Shown here piece by piece: positions 15,201 to 21,983 of a DNA stretch of 28,462 bases. Numbering within the stretch: the first letter of the stretch is position 1; each line of letters opens with the position of its first letter. Source of the stretch: a virus. The stretch covers positions 1 to 28,462 of the IMG/VR virus record IMGVR_UViG_3300046507_000485, one strand, 5' to 3'. Both the position numbers and the translations under genes were made by a program. The notes beneath the pieces are model-generated. The model worked only from the letters and a program-made list of their open reading frames with translations, was not told where the DNA came from and searched no databases.

Positions 15201-17277
15201 CTGCTTCGACGGCGCTGTAGTAATCCTTCTGCATGGCCAGGCGCTGAGCCAAGGCCTGCCGAACAGCCGCCGTTTCCTGCTTGTAGACGCTGTCGTCGAT
15301 CTGGTTTTTGTTTTTCTGAGCCAGCAGTCTGTCCAGCTTGTCCTGGTACTCCTGCTGGATCTTGATATCTTCCTGCAGGCGACGACGGGCCTCGTCGCCC
15401 ATGCCGACGCCGGCAACCGACAGCTCCAGTTGCTTCTTGGTCGTCGAAAGCTGATCGTTAAGCGCGTCAACGTAGGACTGCACCGCTGCCTCTTGCTTCT
15501 TGAGGCGGCCCGTTTCATTGGTGGACAGGATGTTGAGCTTGGTGTCTGCGTCCTGCTCGGCCTTGACCATATTGGCCCGGGCGTCTGCGATCTTCTGGTC
15601 AATCGCGATTCGCTGATCGGATGAAGTGCTTTTTCTGCCCTTGATCGATTCGAGCGCATCGATTTCAGCCTGATACGCCGCCGTGATTCTCCCTTTGTCC
15701 TTCTCGACCAGGGCCGCGCTCTGCTCGCTGTATTCCTTCTGCGTGATCAGGCCGTTCTTTTGCGCCGCATCCAGGATCCGCTGGGAATTCTGGTATTCGT
15801 CGGTGATCAGCTTCAGCTTGTTCTGGGCGTCGTTGAACGCGGTGAGATCGACTGCGGAGTTTGGCAACTTCGCAGCCTTGGCCTGGTCATCGGCAATCTG
15901 CTTTCTCAGTGCTGCCGCGGCCTTCTCATACTTGGCCTGCTCGTCAGAACTCCAAGAGTCATTGGTGATGTTCTTCGTTCGCGCCTTATCCAGAGCCGAA
16001 AGGCGATCATTCAGCTTCTCGACATTGGTGGCGGCCGCGCCGGCTTCTTTGTTGATCAGCTCGATGTCGGCGATGGCGTCTTTCTGGTTTTGCCCTCGAA
16101 GCCCTTCAGTTGCTTCATTCAGTGCGTTGTTTTGCAAGGCGATCTTGAGGCGGGCGATCTCTTTTGTGTCCGCCTCATAGCGGAACGGGTCTTCCTTCGC
16201 AGCATCGCGACCGCCAGCGGTCATCTGGGCTAGTCGGGCCTCAGCGTCTGCAAGTTGCTCGCTCATGCTGCGTTCACGGCCCACGCTGGCCAGCCCGCTC
16301 AGCGCTTCGCTGGTTGCAGACTTGATCCCGTTCCAGCCCCGCTGCCAAAGGTTCAGGTTCTCGACCACCTGCTTGGATCGGTTCTGAACGGTGTCTGCGT
16401 AGGTGTCCGTCAGCAGCTTGACCGCTTCCTGTTCGCGGCCCTGCTCCTTGAGAGAGGCGATTTGCGCGTAGACGGAAGCCGTCAGAAATCCGTATTGGTC
16501 GTTCAGCTCCTTGGCAGCTGCAACCGGGTCTTTGCCGATCTTGACGAACTCGGCGACCGTTTCGGCAACAGCCCGGCCGGTTGACTCCTGCATCTGCAGG
16601 GCCGCCGTAGCGACCGCCTCAAAGCTGCTGCTGGCAAGCTTTCCGCTGCCGGCCATCTGAGCCAGTACGTCGGCTGCTTTGCTAGTGGTTCCGACGGTTT
16701 CGCCGATTTTGCCGGCCATGGCCGACAGGCTATCAGCCGAGGTGCCGGCCGCATTGCCGGTCAGGATCAGTGCCTCCCTGTAGCGCGCAGACTCTTCGGC
16801 GCCATTGTAGTAGGCAAACCCAAGGCCAGCGGCTGCGGCCGCCGCCAGGGTGAATGGGTTGATCAGTCCTGCGACATAGCCACCCAGCGCCTTGGCTGCC
16901 GGCCCGACGCCACCAAACATGTCCTTCAGCTGGCCGCCTTGCTGCAGGAGCACGGTCAGCGGGGCTTGACCGGCCTGAATGCTGGTCACAATGTCAGTGA
17001 ACTGCGCCGGCACACCGCGCAAGGCTGCCGCCGTCTGCTTGGCGGAAACGCCCAGCTTTTCGGTTTGCCTGGTCAATCCTTCAGTGGATTTCTCGGTGGT
17101 CTTGGTCTGAGCCCCCAAGCCCTGCATGGACTCCTCAGCCTTATCAGCAGACTGGGCCAGCGACAAGGTGGCCTTTTCGGCCTTGCCGCCAGACAGGGCC
17201 AGCTTGTCGAGGTCGTCTGCCGCCTGCGTGGCCTCGTCCGAGTTAATGCGTATGCCAAGCTCGGCAATCGAGGTCAT
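12199..17277 (-). CDS. Tail length tape measure protein
   Basis: 1692 aa, lambda gpH-like. It spans the tail lumen during assembly and fixes tail length. N-terminal LGIRINSDEATQAADDLDKLA and helical region; a hydrophobic segment near 135-160 (GGYVAGLINPFTLAAAAAAGLGFAYYN); long coiled coil ~330-700; the lambda-family block GKASFKDFANTIIAEIARIAV with Gly/Ala-rich repeats after it (~750-950). Residues ~1130-1307 are a tandem duplication of ~96 aa. Near the end (~1549-1597) is a DUF4214-like domain (VESLYNSVLGRKSEAEGKARW), then the typical VPGFAAGGNFGGGLRLVGENGPEL motif. ATG with GGAGA ribosome binding site directly after a terminator hairpin. A tape this long predicts a long flexible tail of roughly 240-250 nm by the usual 0.15 nm per residue rule (estimate). 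Confidence 0.97.
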   Translation of the reverse strand: MTSIAELGIRINSDEATQAADDLDKLALSGGKAEKATLSLAQSADKAEESMQGLGAQTKTTEKSTEGLTRQTEKLGVSAKQTAAALRGVPAQFTDIVTSIQAGQAPLTVLLQQGGQLKDMFGGVGPAAKALGGYVAGLINPFTLAAAAAAGLGFAYYNGAEESARYREALILTGNAAGTSADSLSAMAGKIGETVGTTSKAADVLAQMAGSGKLASSSFEAVATAALQMQESTGRAVAETVAEFVKIGKDPVAAAKELNDQYGFLTASVYAQIASLKEQGREQEAVKLLTDTYADTVQNRSKQVVENLNLWQRGWNGIKSATSEALSGLASVGRERSMSEQLADAEARLAQMTAGGRDAAKEDPFRYEADTKEIARLKIALQNNALNEATEGLRGQNQKDAIADIELINKEAGAAATNVEKLNDRLSALDKARTKNITNDSWSSDEQAKYEKAAAALRKQIADDQAKAAKLPNSAVDLTAFNDAQNKLKLITDEYQNSQRILDAAQKNGLITQKEYSEQSAALVEKDKGRITAAYQAEIDALESIKGRKSTSSDQRIAIDQKIADARANMVKAEQDADTKLNILSTNETGRLKKQEAAVQSYVDALNDQLSTTKKQLELSVAGVGMGDEARRRLQEDIKIQQEYQDKLDRLLAQKNKNQIDDSVYKQETAAVRQALAQRLAMQKDYYSAVEAEQTNWLNGATSAYETYLEQVKNVAGQVNSAFTKAFTGLEDVLVSFITTGKASFKDFANTIIAEIARIAVKSQVMPIILGTLGLTGSAGAAASALGGSAGSAGSGGIGLADVANYGASAYKFLSGTGSNLYGAYQAGGLSGVYDYGSSAVGGMFSSGSGSTAAGYANVSNFSAGAGGSVNGIAGSGLSGLGAAGYGLGGALYGYGQSGVKGAVAGGVGAAAGAVAGQILIPIPGIGAAIGAAIGGYLGGSLFGGKWQTKDQGIQLGVEDGDLSAKQFEYQKKKGGLFSSNKKRTRLSALDPEMQASLDATYDATEGAVLGLFDRLNVNLNDGVLDGLNVAATKISTKDKTAEQIQEEVTKWFSSTADSMASAINSATGSGLDGYNVEALTAFVQNLESVNSVMTNLNVGLFDVSVTGGKMAEQLSAMAGGFDALSARVNTYYTNFFSETEKADDTLEAVNKQFADLNIALPETRKGYRDMIEALDVTTEAGRSMFITLTGLAGNAAASYSILEQRAAEAQAAQQAAAQQAAEFAQNYYANFYTDSEKADNTLAAINQQFAALNLALPGTRQGFRDMVEGIDGQTEAGRAMLLTLTGLSQNAAAAYSILEQRAAEAQQAAADAAKAIVDSLMGAVTAANGAVQRAVAAEQKAVTAAYNDRVTSLNNMLSTAGSKVSDLTGVSNDLGEALKRLRGDSDEAVKALRSQAQATLRGALEKARSGGSLAGFTGLSDALDVLDSNNTDAYGSMLDFHRDQGRTANEIAELEALNGKQLTTAEQTVKTLQAQLDQAEKSYDDQMAKFDQQLAFAQAQMDALNGIDSSVISVSAAISAMNASVVAALSAISGTATGATSTNNETLVESLYNSVLGRKSEAEGKARWVALLQSGAVTYEQLLAGFTGSDEYQQKKAAGVPGFAAGGNFGGGLRLVGENGPELEVTGPSRIYNANQTAAMLKGGNGQEAANEVRQLRAELKSALFAIAKNTMKAAKNTDLLPQKLEQELFA
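13357..13890 (-). repeat. Tandem duplication inside the tape measure gene
   Basis: Two copies with a 288-bp period, residues ~1130-1212 and ~1226-1307. Both read YYxNF..(S/T)(E/D)(T/S)EKAD(D/N)TL.A(V/I)N.QFA.LN(I/L)ALP.TR.G(Y/F)RDM.E and end YSILEQRAAEAQ. The copies have diverged at many codons, so the duplication is not recent. Confidence 0.85.
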
Positions 17278-17294
17278 ATGAGTCTCCAGGCAAT

Positions 17295-17314
17295 AAAAAA
17301 CCCGCCGATGCGGG
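17295..17314 (-). terminator. Intrinsic terminator before the tape measure gene
   Basis: 5-bp CCCGC/GCGGG stem (17301-17305/17310-17314), 4-nt loop, six T on the minus strand, then the GGAGA ribosome binding site of the tape measure gene. Confidence 0.75.
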
Positions 17315-17328
17315 CCCTGTGTTCTGAA

Positions 17329-17646
17329 TTAATCGCCGCGATTCGCCTGCATCACCTCAAGCGCCGCTGCTTCCATTGTGCGGATATCCTCGAAGGTGCT
17401 TTTGTGCTCGGCCTTTGGGATGCCCTGTAGCCGCATGACCGGCTCAAGTGCCACGTAGTCGAGGCCGGTTGCACCGGACATGCCCGTGCGCCACTGGGTC
17501 TGCATCGCTGCAAAGCACTCAAAGGACGCCCAGCAGTCCGGCCAGACGCCAACCTCAACCTCGAAGTCATCGGCATCGAAGCCGAACGCCGCCATTTCAT
17601 CCTCAGCCGCTGCGCCCTGGTACAGAGCGCGAGCCGAGGCAATCAG
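17329..17646 (-). CDS. Tail assembly chaperone T part, made by -1 frameshift as a G-T fusion (DUF1799-like)
   Basis: Encodes 105 residues that would follow G after a -1 shift at the slippery site 17646-17652, giving a ~208-aa G-T fusion as for lambda gpGT. The visible DUF1799-like signature is VGVWPDCWASFECFAAMQTQWRTGMSGATGLDY (in two parts: VWPDCW and TQWRTGMSG..GLDY). The frame is open back to a GTG at 17724 inside G, but there is no ribosome binding site there, so separate initiation is unlikely. The T domain would recruit tail tube protein to the tape measure. It lies immediately before the tape measure gene, the invariant location for this pair. Stop at 17329 is followed by a terminator. 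Confidence 0.88.
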   Translation of the reverse strand: MIASARALYQGAAAEDEMAAFGFDADDFEVEVGVWPDCWASFECFAAMQTQWRTGMSGATGLDYVALEPVMRLQGIPKAEHKSTFEDIRTMEAAALEVMQANRGD

Positions 17647-17954
17647 TTTTTTTGGCGAGCCTGGTTCAGTTCGGCGAGGTAGGCGTCCAGGATCACGCGA
17701 GGGGCGCCGGCGAAGTTCTGGCACAGCAGCTCCAGAGATTCGCGGCAGTACGGCTCGTCAATGTTCCAGCCGGCCAGCACGTCGTCGAGCAGGTCAACGT
17801 CTGCGCGCTTGGCGAGGCCCTTGGCCCAATCGGCAAGCTGGTCACGGGTGCGGTGCTTGAATTCGAACTCCAACTTGACGGTGTCGCCGCCGTGGAGTGG
17901 CATCTGGATTTCGGACTTGAAGGTCGGTTTTACTTCCAGCTTGAACTTGGCCAT
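17643..17954 (-). CDS. Tail assembly chaperone G
   Basis: 103-aa gpG-like chaperone that coats the tape measure before tail tube polymerisation; not expected in the virion. ATG 17954 with an AAGGAG ribosome binding site. The protein is beta then helical (MAKFKLEVKPTFKSEIQMPL, then DQLADWAKGLAKR and ESLELLCQNF) and ends ELNQARQKN at a TGA placed directly after a poly-A slippery run. Most ribosomes stop here; a minor fraction should shift to T. Function comes from gene order (major tail protein - G/T - tape measure) and from the frameshift, more than from sequence similarity. Confidence 0.88.
   Translation of the reverse strand: MAKFKLEVKPTFKSEIQMPLHGGDTVKLEFEFKHRTRDQLADWAKGLAKRADVDLLDDVLAGWNIDEPYCRESLELLCQNFAGAPRVILDAYLAELNQARQKN
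17646..17652 (-). promoter_or_regulatory. Programmed -1 ribosomal frameshift site (A AAA AAC)
   Basis: Heptamer A-AAA-AAC in the zero frame of G (codons AAA 17651-17649 and AAC 17648-17646), followed at once by the G stop TGA. A -1 slip continues into CTG ATT GCC of the T frame. X-XXY-YYZ rule satisfied exactly. Seven consecutive A residues are conserved as a run in an otherwise GC-rich gene. Confidence 0.9.
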
Positions 17955-17974
17955 GTCGGCTCCTTATGGGGTAG

Positions 17975-18008
17975 AAAAAATAAGGCGAGGGACCGTCTCC
18001 CCCGCCTT
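17975..18008 (-). terminator. Intrinsic terminator before chaperone G
   Basis: AAGGCG/CGCCTT stem (17982-17987/18003-18008) extended by a G-rich/C-rich inner stem with one mismatch, then a T6 run on the minus strand, then AAGGAG and the G start. Confidence 0.75.
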
Positions 18009-18017
18009 GACCGCTAT

Positions 18018-18665
18018 TTAGGCGGCGTAACGGGTTGGGCGGGAGAGCAGGGAGAACGACGAACTCACGGTGTCGACCTGGCCCTTGTTCTTGGTTGGCG
18101 TCTCGTTCAGGGACACGTAGCCGTAGTAGTAAATCTTCGAGCCGTTCTTGTTTTGCAGCAGCAGCGGGCGAATGGCGCGGGCGTCGGCGGCCTTCTTCAG
18201 GGCCTGATAACCAGCCAGAGTCGGGTCGTCGCCGATTTCCATGGACAGGCTCTGCGCCGAGTACATGGTCGGGATCTGGATTTCGAAGTCGGACTCGAGC
18301 GGCGACACGGTGGCGAACTGCTGATCACCACCGGAAGTGCTGATGCCGATCACCTGAGTGATCTGGGTGAAGGTCAGCGTTTTGACTGCGCTGCCCGCCG
18401 AGGTGCCGATCGGGAAGGCGCTGGTGTCGCTGGTGTCCAGGCCTTCCAGCTCGAAGGTGCCTGACGCCGGATTGGCTACGCGGAAAACGCGCTCGTTGAT
18501 GCGCTGCCAGCCGCTCTTGATGGTGATGATGTCGCCGGCAGCGAAACCGTGCGCAGCAGCAGTCACAACTGCGGTGGCCGCGTTGCTGATCGCGGTGATG
18601 GAGACTGCGGTGCCGAAGGTGGCGCCCAGGTGAATGGTGGTGCCGTCAGGGATCGAGAAAGCTAT
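18018..18665 (-). CDS. Major tail (tube) protein, probable ATA start
   Basis: ~215-aa tail tube subunit, lambda gpV position. Features: beta-rich repeated region with an AISNAATAVVTAAAHGF..GDIITI domain, a FELEGL strand, and QIPTMYSAQSLSMEIGDDPTLAGYQALKKA, a block typical of tube proteins; ends with SFSLLSRPTRYAA. The start is odd: the natural N-terminus should be (M)AFSIPDGTTIHLG, and a good AAAGGA ribosome binding site (18677-18672) sits 6 bp before an ATA codon at 18665-18663. There is no in-frame ATG, GTG or TTG between there and a TTG at 18719, which lies in the terminator tail without a ribosome binding site. I use ATA; a TTG start giving 233 aa is the alternative. Confidence 0.85.
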   Translation of the reverse strand: MAFSIPDGTTIHLGATFGTAVSITAISNAATAVVTAAAHGFAAGDIITIKSGWQRINERVFRVANPASGTFELEGLDTSDTSAFPIGTSAGSAVKTLTFTQITQVIGISTSGGDQQFATVSPLESDFEIQIPTMYSAQSLSMEIGDDPTLAGYQALKKAADARAIRPLLLQNKNGSKIYYYGYVSLNETPTKNKGQVDTVSSSFSLLSRPTRYAA

Positions 18666-18720
18666 GGTAGTTCCTTTGCGGCCGCATGGGCCGACGCTGG
18701 GTTGCGCCCGAACGGGCAAT

Positions 18721-18744
18721 AAAAAACCCGCTCAATGGCGGGTT
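18721..18744 (-). terminator. Intrinsic terminator before the major tail protein gene
   Basis: CCCGC/GCGGG stem (18727-18731/18738-18742) with flanking AA/TT extension and T6 on the minus strand. Sequence closely resembles the hairpins at 17295 and 23731. Confidence 0.75.
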
Positions 18745-18766
18745 GTGGTTTTGCGGTGCGGGTGGA

Positions 18767-19183
18767 TTAGTTGGTGTCGGCCCGGTACTGGAAGGACGCA
18801 GGCACTGTCCAGTTGCTGCCGTCCGGGATGCCCGGGCCTTGCTCAACTGGCGTCATCGTCACGACGGTCAGGCCTGCCTTGCTGTATCGATCGAACAGCG
18901 GGAACAAGGCAGCCAGTTCGTCGACGATGCCCTCGGACTTGCCGGTGCCGGCGCCCGCAGGGCCTATCACACTGACCTGAAACACGCCGGTGTATGCCTT
19001 ATGGTCTCCTCCAAGGGACTCGCTAGTGGTGCCGGCGGGCAGCACGAATGACTCCAGGTAGGTTTCTCCGGCAGCCTGAGTGAAGGTCACGCCTTGGTAG
19101 GCAATACGCAGCGCAGGCACTCTGGCGGTAGCCCAAGCCGCAAGCCGGGCCTCGTAAATCTGGCGGATGATCTTGTGGCTCAT
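18767..19183 (-). CDS. Tail terminator / tail completion protein (DUF4128-like)
   Basis: 138 aa. Tail terminators cap the growing tube and join it to the head. Pattern: helical start MSHKIIRQIYEARLAAWA, then PALRIAYQGVTF, YLESFVLPAGTTSESL, a VFQVSVIGPAGAGTGKSEGIVDELAALFP core and a C-terminal beta end (WTVPASFQYRADTN), which matches DUF4128 phage proteins. Length and place (between gp10-like and major tail genes) match. The ATG overlaps the stop of the zinc-ribbon gene by 4 bp (ATGA), so it is translationally coupled. Confidence 0.85.
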   Translation of the reverse strand: MSHKIIRQIYEARLAAWATARVPALRIAYQGVTFTQAAGETYLESFVLPAGTTSESLGGDHKAYTGVFQVSVIGPAGAGTGKSEGIVDELAALFPLFDRYSKAGLTVVTMTPVEQGPGIPDGSNWTVPASFQYRADTN

Positions 19184-19383
19184 TCGCCCTCCACCGTCAC
19201 AATGGCGGGCGACCGATCAGGCTCGCGCAAATAGGAATGCTCGCCGCACTTCTGGCACTTATGCAGGAATTGCGGCGGGTCGCTGAGCAGCATCGTCGAG
19301 CCGGGAATACCCTTAAGGCGGCCTCCGCAATTGCAAAGCGCGTAACGCAAGAAGGTCTTTACCGGGATGTCTTCGTATTTCAT
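19180..19383 (-). CDS. Small zinc-ribbon-like protein in the head-tail gene cluster
   Basis: 67 aa with CNC at 17-19 and CQKC at 43-46: two knuckles about 23 residues apart, suggesting a zinc ribbon. It overlaps both neighbours by 4 bp (ATGA at each end), so it is tightly coupled to the gp10-like and tail terminator genes. There is no known structural gene at this place in lambda or HK97. It could be an assembly factor or a small host-targeting protein; no function is assigned. Confidence 0.8.
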   Translation of the reverse strand: MKYEDIPVKTFLRYALCNCGGRLKGIPGSTMLLSDPPQFLHKCQKCGEHSYLREPDRSPAIVTVEGE

Positions 19384-20048
19384 ACCTGATTGTTCCTGAC
19401 TGCCTCGTTGACGATCTGCTGGAAGCGGGCCAAGGTCACGCGGACCATGCCCTGCGGCGCTTGCGTCGAGTGGCCGTACTCCAGCGGGATGGCGTAGGGC
19501 AGGTTGTTCACGATGTAGGCCGTCTGGCCTGCCGTCAGCGTTGCCACCTGAGACCTCAGCGCTTCAAGAGTCGCGGCGCCGCTCGGGTCGATCCGGTCCA
19601 GCTCGCCCGCGGCAGGAGCGCCGATGGTGAACTGCCAGTTGCCCCGGAAGCGGCCGCCGACGTAGCCCTTGCCAGACACAAGCCCGTTGACATTGAAGTT
19701 CTGGTCGCGCTCGGTCTTGGTCAGTGGCTTGGCGTACTTGACGCCTTTTTTCAGGTTGCCCGACTTGGTGAAATTGCTTTCGGCCAGGTTGGTGACCGTG
19801 TTACGCAGCTTCACGTTGTAGTCGTAGGCGTCCGCAGCAGCGGTGTTCTTCGCTCGGTGCGCGACGTTTTCAGCCCATAGCTCAGGGTTGCCGACTGGCG
19901 ATATCTTGATGAGGCTGCTGCCAATCTCGATCACGATCTCGCGCAGACTGGCATCGATCGCACCCTGGGCGTGCTCGGCGAACTGAGCCAACTGAAGAGC
20001 GAAGCTGCCGGACTGCCCGCCGTACCTGGTCTGCATGTGATTGGCCAT
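19380..20048 (-). CDS. HK97 gp10-like head-tail / tail component
   Basis: 222 aa. HK97 gp10/lambda gpZ-type proteins complete the tail-head joint. Recognised by order and by the C-terminal block AYIVNNLPYAIPLEYGHSTQAPQGMVRVTLARF, typical of this family, plus the N-terminal helix with SLREIVIEIGSSLIKISPVG. A basic middle region (residues ~85-140, rich in Asn, Lys, Gly) is longer than in the ~150-aa HK97 gp10. ATG overlaps the previous stop (TAATG). Confidence 0.85.
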   Translation of the reverse strand: MANHMQTRYGGQSGSFALQLAQFAEHAQGAIDASLREIVIEIGSSLIKISPVGNPELWAENVAHRAKNTAAADAYDYNVKLRNTVTNLAESNFTKSGNLKKGVKYAKPLTKTERDQNFNVNGLVSGKGYVGGRFRGNWQFTIGAPAAGELDRIDPSGAATLEALRSQVATLTAGQTAYIVNNLPYAIPLEYGHSTQAPQGMVRVTLARFQQIVNEAVRNNQV

Positions 20049-20416
20049 TACGCGCGCACCTGCAATTCGTACAGCAGCGGAGTGCCGGCCGGGTTGATCT
20101 CTTTCAGCGGCGGCACGATGGTGTAGGTCTTGCCGTCGGCGATCACCTTGCTCAGCAGCGAAGGGGCCGATGTCAGGCCCTTGGCTGCGAGCTTGAGCTT
20201 CTTGTCGCCCTGCTTGATGAGGCTGTTGTTCTGGAATTCTTGCCCGGTGAAGTCGAGCAGGATGCCCTGAGCGGTTTGCTCGGAGACTGTGCCAGGACCG
20301 GCGGTGCCAGTATCAGGGTCGTACTCGCCGGCGATGGTCGCCCGGATGATCACGGGCTGGCCGAACTCTGTAATCATCTCCAGAGCCATCACGGCCATTT
20401 CGTCGTAGAAGGCCAT
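20048..20416 (-). CDS. Head-tail joining protein
   Basis: 122 aa starting at ATG 20416 (MAFYDEMA), preceded by GGAGA about 10 bp upstream; the longer reading to 20467 would run through the spacer and has no ribosome binding site. Beta-rich: QPVIIRATIAGEYDPDTGTAGPG.. and KTYTIVPPLKEINPAGTPLLYELQVRA, the pattern of small phage neck/minor tail proteins placed before gp10. Stop overlaps the next start by one base. Role in joining head and tail is inferred from order. Confidence 0.75.
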   Translation of the reverse strand: MAFYDEMAVMALEMITEFGQPVIIRATIAGEYDPDTGTAGPGTVSEQTAQGILLDFTGQEFQNNSLIKQGDKKLKLAAKGLTSAPSLLSKVIADGKTYTIVPPLKEINPAGTPLLYELQVRA

Positions 20417-20470
20417 GAGGCAATATCTCCGATATGCTTTATCAACAAACCACAGGGATGAATTCACGCG

Positions 20471-20821
20471 ATGTCTAATGCGAAGCCTTTCTTCGGTAAG
20501 ACCACGACCAACACTAACGAAGCCTTTCCAGATGTCACCTCACTTTCCTTGAAGGTCACTCAAGACACGTCTGGCTGGTACTGCGAACGAGAGGGAGCGA
20601 ATATCCATCATATGACGCTGAGAAGCCTTTCCCGGACGGTTGGCTGCCTCAACAAGAGGTGTCGCCAAGGCGGGCTGGATCTGCAGAACATCATCAGGTT
20701 CTACGAATCCGGAAAATTTGACTTCTGGTGCAACGGCCATGAAGGCAGCCCTTCAGGCCGAAACAAGGGGGATCCGTGCGGAAACCTATTCATTGTCGAG
20801 CTGGAAATAACCCGCAAATGA
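20471..20821 (+). CDS. Cys-rich unknown protein, opposite-strand insert (moron)
   Basis: 116 aa with five Cys (38, 59, 64, 87, 103) and nearby His residues; GCLNKRC and WCNGHEGSP..GDPCGN suggest metal-binding knuckles. Plus strand, while every neighbour from 7160 to the right edge is minus. It exactly fills the gap between the DnaT-like adaptor gene (stop-to-stop spacing 2 bp) and the divergent head-tail joining gene (54 bp). ATG 20471 with a weak AGGGA ribosome binding site 13 bp upstream. GC content is lower than its surroundings. I have seen similar unnamed proteins in Pseudomonas phages but know no function. Likely expressed independently of the late operon, for example in the lysogen. 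Confidence 0.75.
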   Translation: MSNAKPFFGKTTTNTNEAFPDVTSLSLKVTQDTSGWYCEREGANIHHMTLRSLSRTVGCLNKRCRQGGLDLQNIIRFYESGKFDFWCNGHEGSPSGRNKGDPCGNLFIVELEITRK

Positions 20822-20823
20822 CG

Positions 20824-21327
20824 CTAGGCGCGAACAGCAAACAGACCTCTCCGCTGTAGGTAGTCGGCGAACTGCGTGGCGCTAGGCCGATCCGGCGCCG
20901 CGGGCAACAGTCGGGCGCTAGTGTTGGAGATCGTCGCGTATTCGCGAGTCACTGCCCCTTCGACACGCTCCAGCGTCACCGCGCCTTTGCGCTTTTCGAT
21001 TGGGTCGATATCGTCCTGATGAATCTCGGAGGCCAAGGCCATCTGCCCGTACTGGATCCGCGCCGGCAGATAGTTGTCGGGCTTGATCTCGAAATCCAGC
21101 TCAACACCGCGACGCGGCCAGGACAGGGCCTGCTCGTTGTTGGACTTGCGCCCTTTCCACTTCATGCCATCCATCGCCAAGGCGGCCCGGCGCAGCAACG
21201 CCTCCTGCGCAGACACTTCCGTAGGGATGGTCACGCCGAACTTGCCGGCGTACATGACCAAGTCGTCTGCGCTTGAATAGCTTTCGGCGTTAGGCTTTCC
21301 GGTGCCGTCCTCGATGATGAGTGCCAT
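20824..21327 (-). CDS. Head-tail adaptor, DnaT-like (DnaT_2) phage protein
   Basis: 167 aa; N-terminus MALIIEDGTGKPNAESYSSADD..MYA and the middle WKGRKSNNEQALSWPRRGVE match the phage 'DnaT-like ssDNA-binding' family, which sits after the capsid gene in many siphophages and acts as head-completion adaptor rather than as a replication protein. ATG 21327. Position between capsid/HeH and joining genes supports the adaptor role. The DnaT name comes from remote similarity only. Confidence 0.85.
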   Translation of the reverse strand: MALIIEDGTGKPNAESYSSADDLVMYAGKFGVTIPTEVSAQEALLRRAALAMDGMKWKGRKSNNEQALSWPRRGVELDFEIKPDNYLPARIQYGQMALASEIHQDDIDPIEKRKGAVTLERVEGAVTREYATISNTSARLLPAAPDRPSATQFADYLQRRGLFAVRA

Positions 21328-21354
21328 GGATCAACTCTACATTGGTTTAAAGGT

Positions 21355-21378
21355 TGGCCACCGGGTTACCGGTAGCCA
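21355..21378 (-). terminator. Hairpin before the DnaT-like adaptor gene
   Basis: 10-bp stem on the minus-strand RNA (21378-21369 with 21364-21355, one G-U pair), 4-nt loop, tail ACCTTTAA. The weak U tail makes strong termination doubtful. Confidence 0.5.
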
Positions 21379-21384
21379 GCAGTA

Positions 21385-21951
21385 TCACGCCTTGGACAGA
21401 TCAGCGACGAGCTTTTCCAAGGATTCTTTCGAGGCGTTGGCCCGGTAAGTCACGCCGGCAGCATCGAGTTTAGCCTTCAGGGCTTCGACTTCCACGCCCT
21501 CGCCCAGCTCGGCAAGCTCGTTACGCAGCCTATCGTTTTCCGCTGCGAGATCATCGCGCGCGCGCGCCAGCTCCGCCATCTGCACGCGTATGCCATCGAG
21601 CGCATGAAACAGGCGGATTGCAAGTTCGCCGGCTTCCGGCTTTTGAATTTCGCCAGCATCCAGCCCGTCGATCACGGCACGTACCGTATCGCTTTCGATG
21701 CGCATTTTGCCGATCCGTGCTTGCAGTTCAGCCTGGATATCGCCAGCGCCAACGACCAGCACCTGGCGCGGCTCCACTTCTATCGACGTCACTTCGACAC
21801 CGACATGCTCGTAGGCTTCAACGACCTTCGGCCATTCGCCAAGGACGACAACACCTGTCACGCCAGCCTCTGGTCGGTTGAAGTGCTCCGGGTTGCGATA
21901 GCGCTTGTCTGGGTCAAAGCCGGAGCTTTGAGTGGAATAAATGAGTTCCAT
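21385..21951 (-). CDS. HeH/LEM-domain coiled-coil phage protein
   Basis: 188 aa. Start ATG 21951 with GGAGA ribosome binding site. N-terminal ~75 residues are compact (MELIYSTQSSGFDPDKRYRN, VVVLGEWPKV), the middle is a coiled coil (IRVQMAELARARDDLAAENDR), and the end (EALKAKLDAAGVTYRANASKE) resembles a HeH/LEM-type helix-extended-helix domain often seen in small proteins after the major capsid gene. Those proteins are usually annotated as unknown or as head fibre/decoration candidates. Follows the capsid gene in the operon; function not established. Confidence 0.75.
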   Translation of the reverse strand: MELIYSTQSSGFDPDKRYRNPEHFNRPEAGVTGVVVLGEWPKVVEAYEHVGVEVTSIEVEPRQVLVVGAGDIQAELQARIGKMRIESDTVRAVIDGLDAGEIQKPEAGELAIRLFHALDGIRVQMAELARARDDLAAENDRLRNELAELGEGVEVEALKAKLDAAGVTYRANASKESLEKLVADLSKA

Positions 21952-21963
21952 GGAAATCTCCGT

Positions 21964-21983
21964 AGCGGCCACTTCTGGCCGCT
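21964..21983 (-). other. Hairpin between capsid and HeH genes
   Basis: Perfect 8-bp GC-rich stem (21964-21971/21976-21983) with a GAAG tetraloop on the minus-strand RNA. No T run follows; the ribosome binding site GGAGA comes directly after. More likely an mRNA-stability or translation element than a terminator. Confidence 0.6.

Noticed and set aside
17655-17724. Independent start (GTG 17724) for the T chaperone
   Set aside because: No ribosome binding site, and the preceding residues are a shifted reading of G. The slippery heptamer explains expression as a fusion.
17448-18464. 338-aa plus-strand ORF across chaperone and major tail genes
   Set aside because: It spans several real minus-strand genes and their terminators, which is typical of a high-GC antisense open frame.
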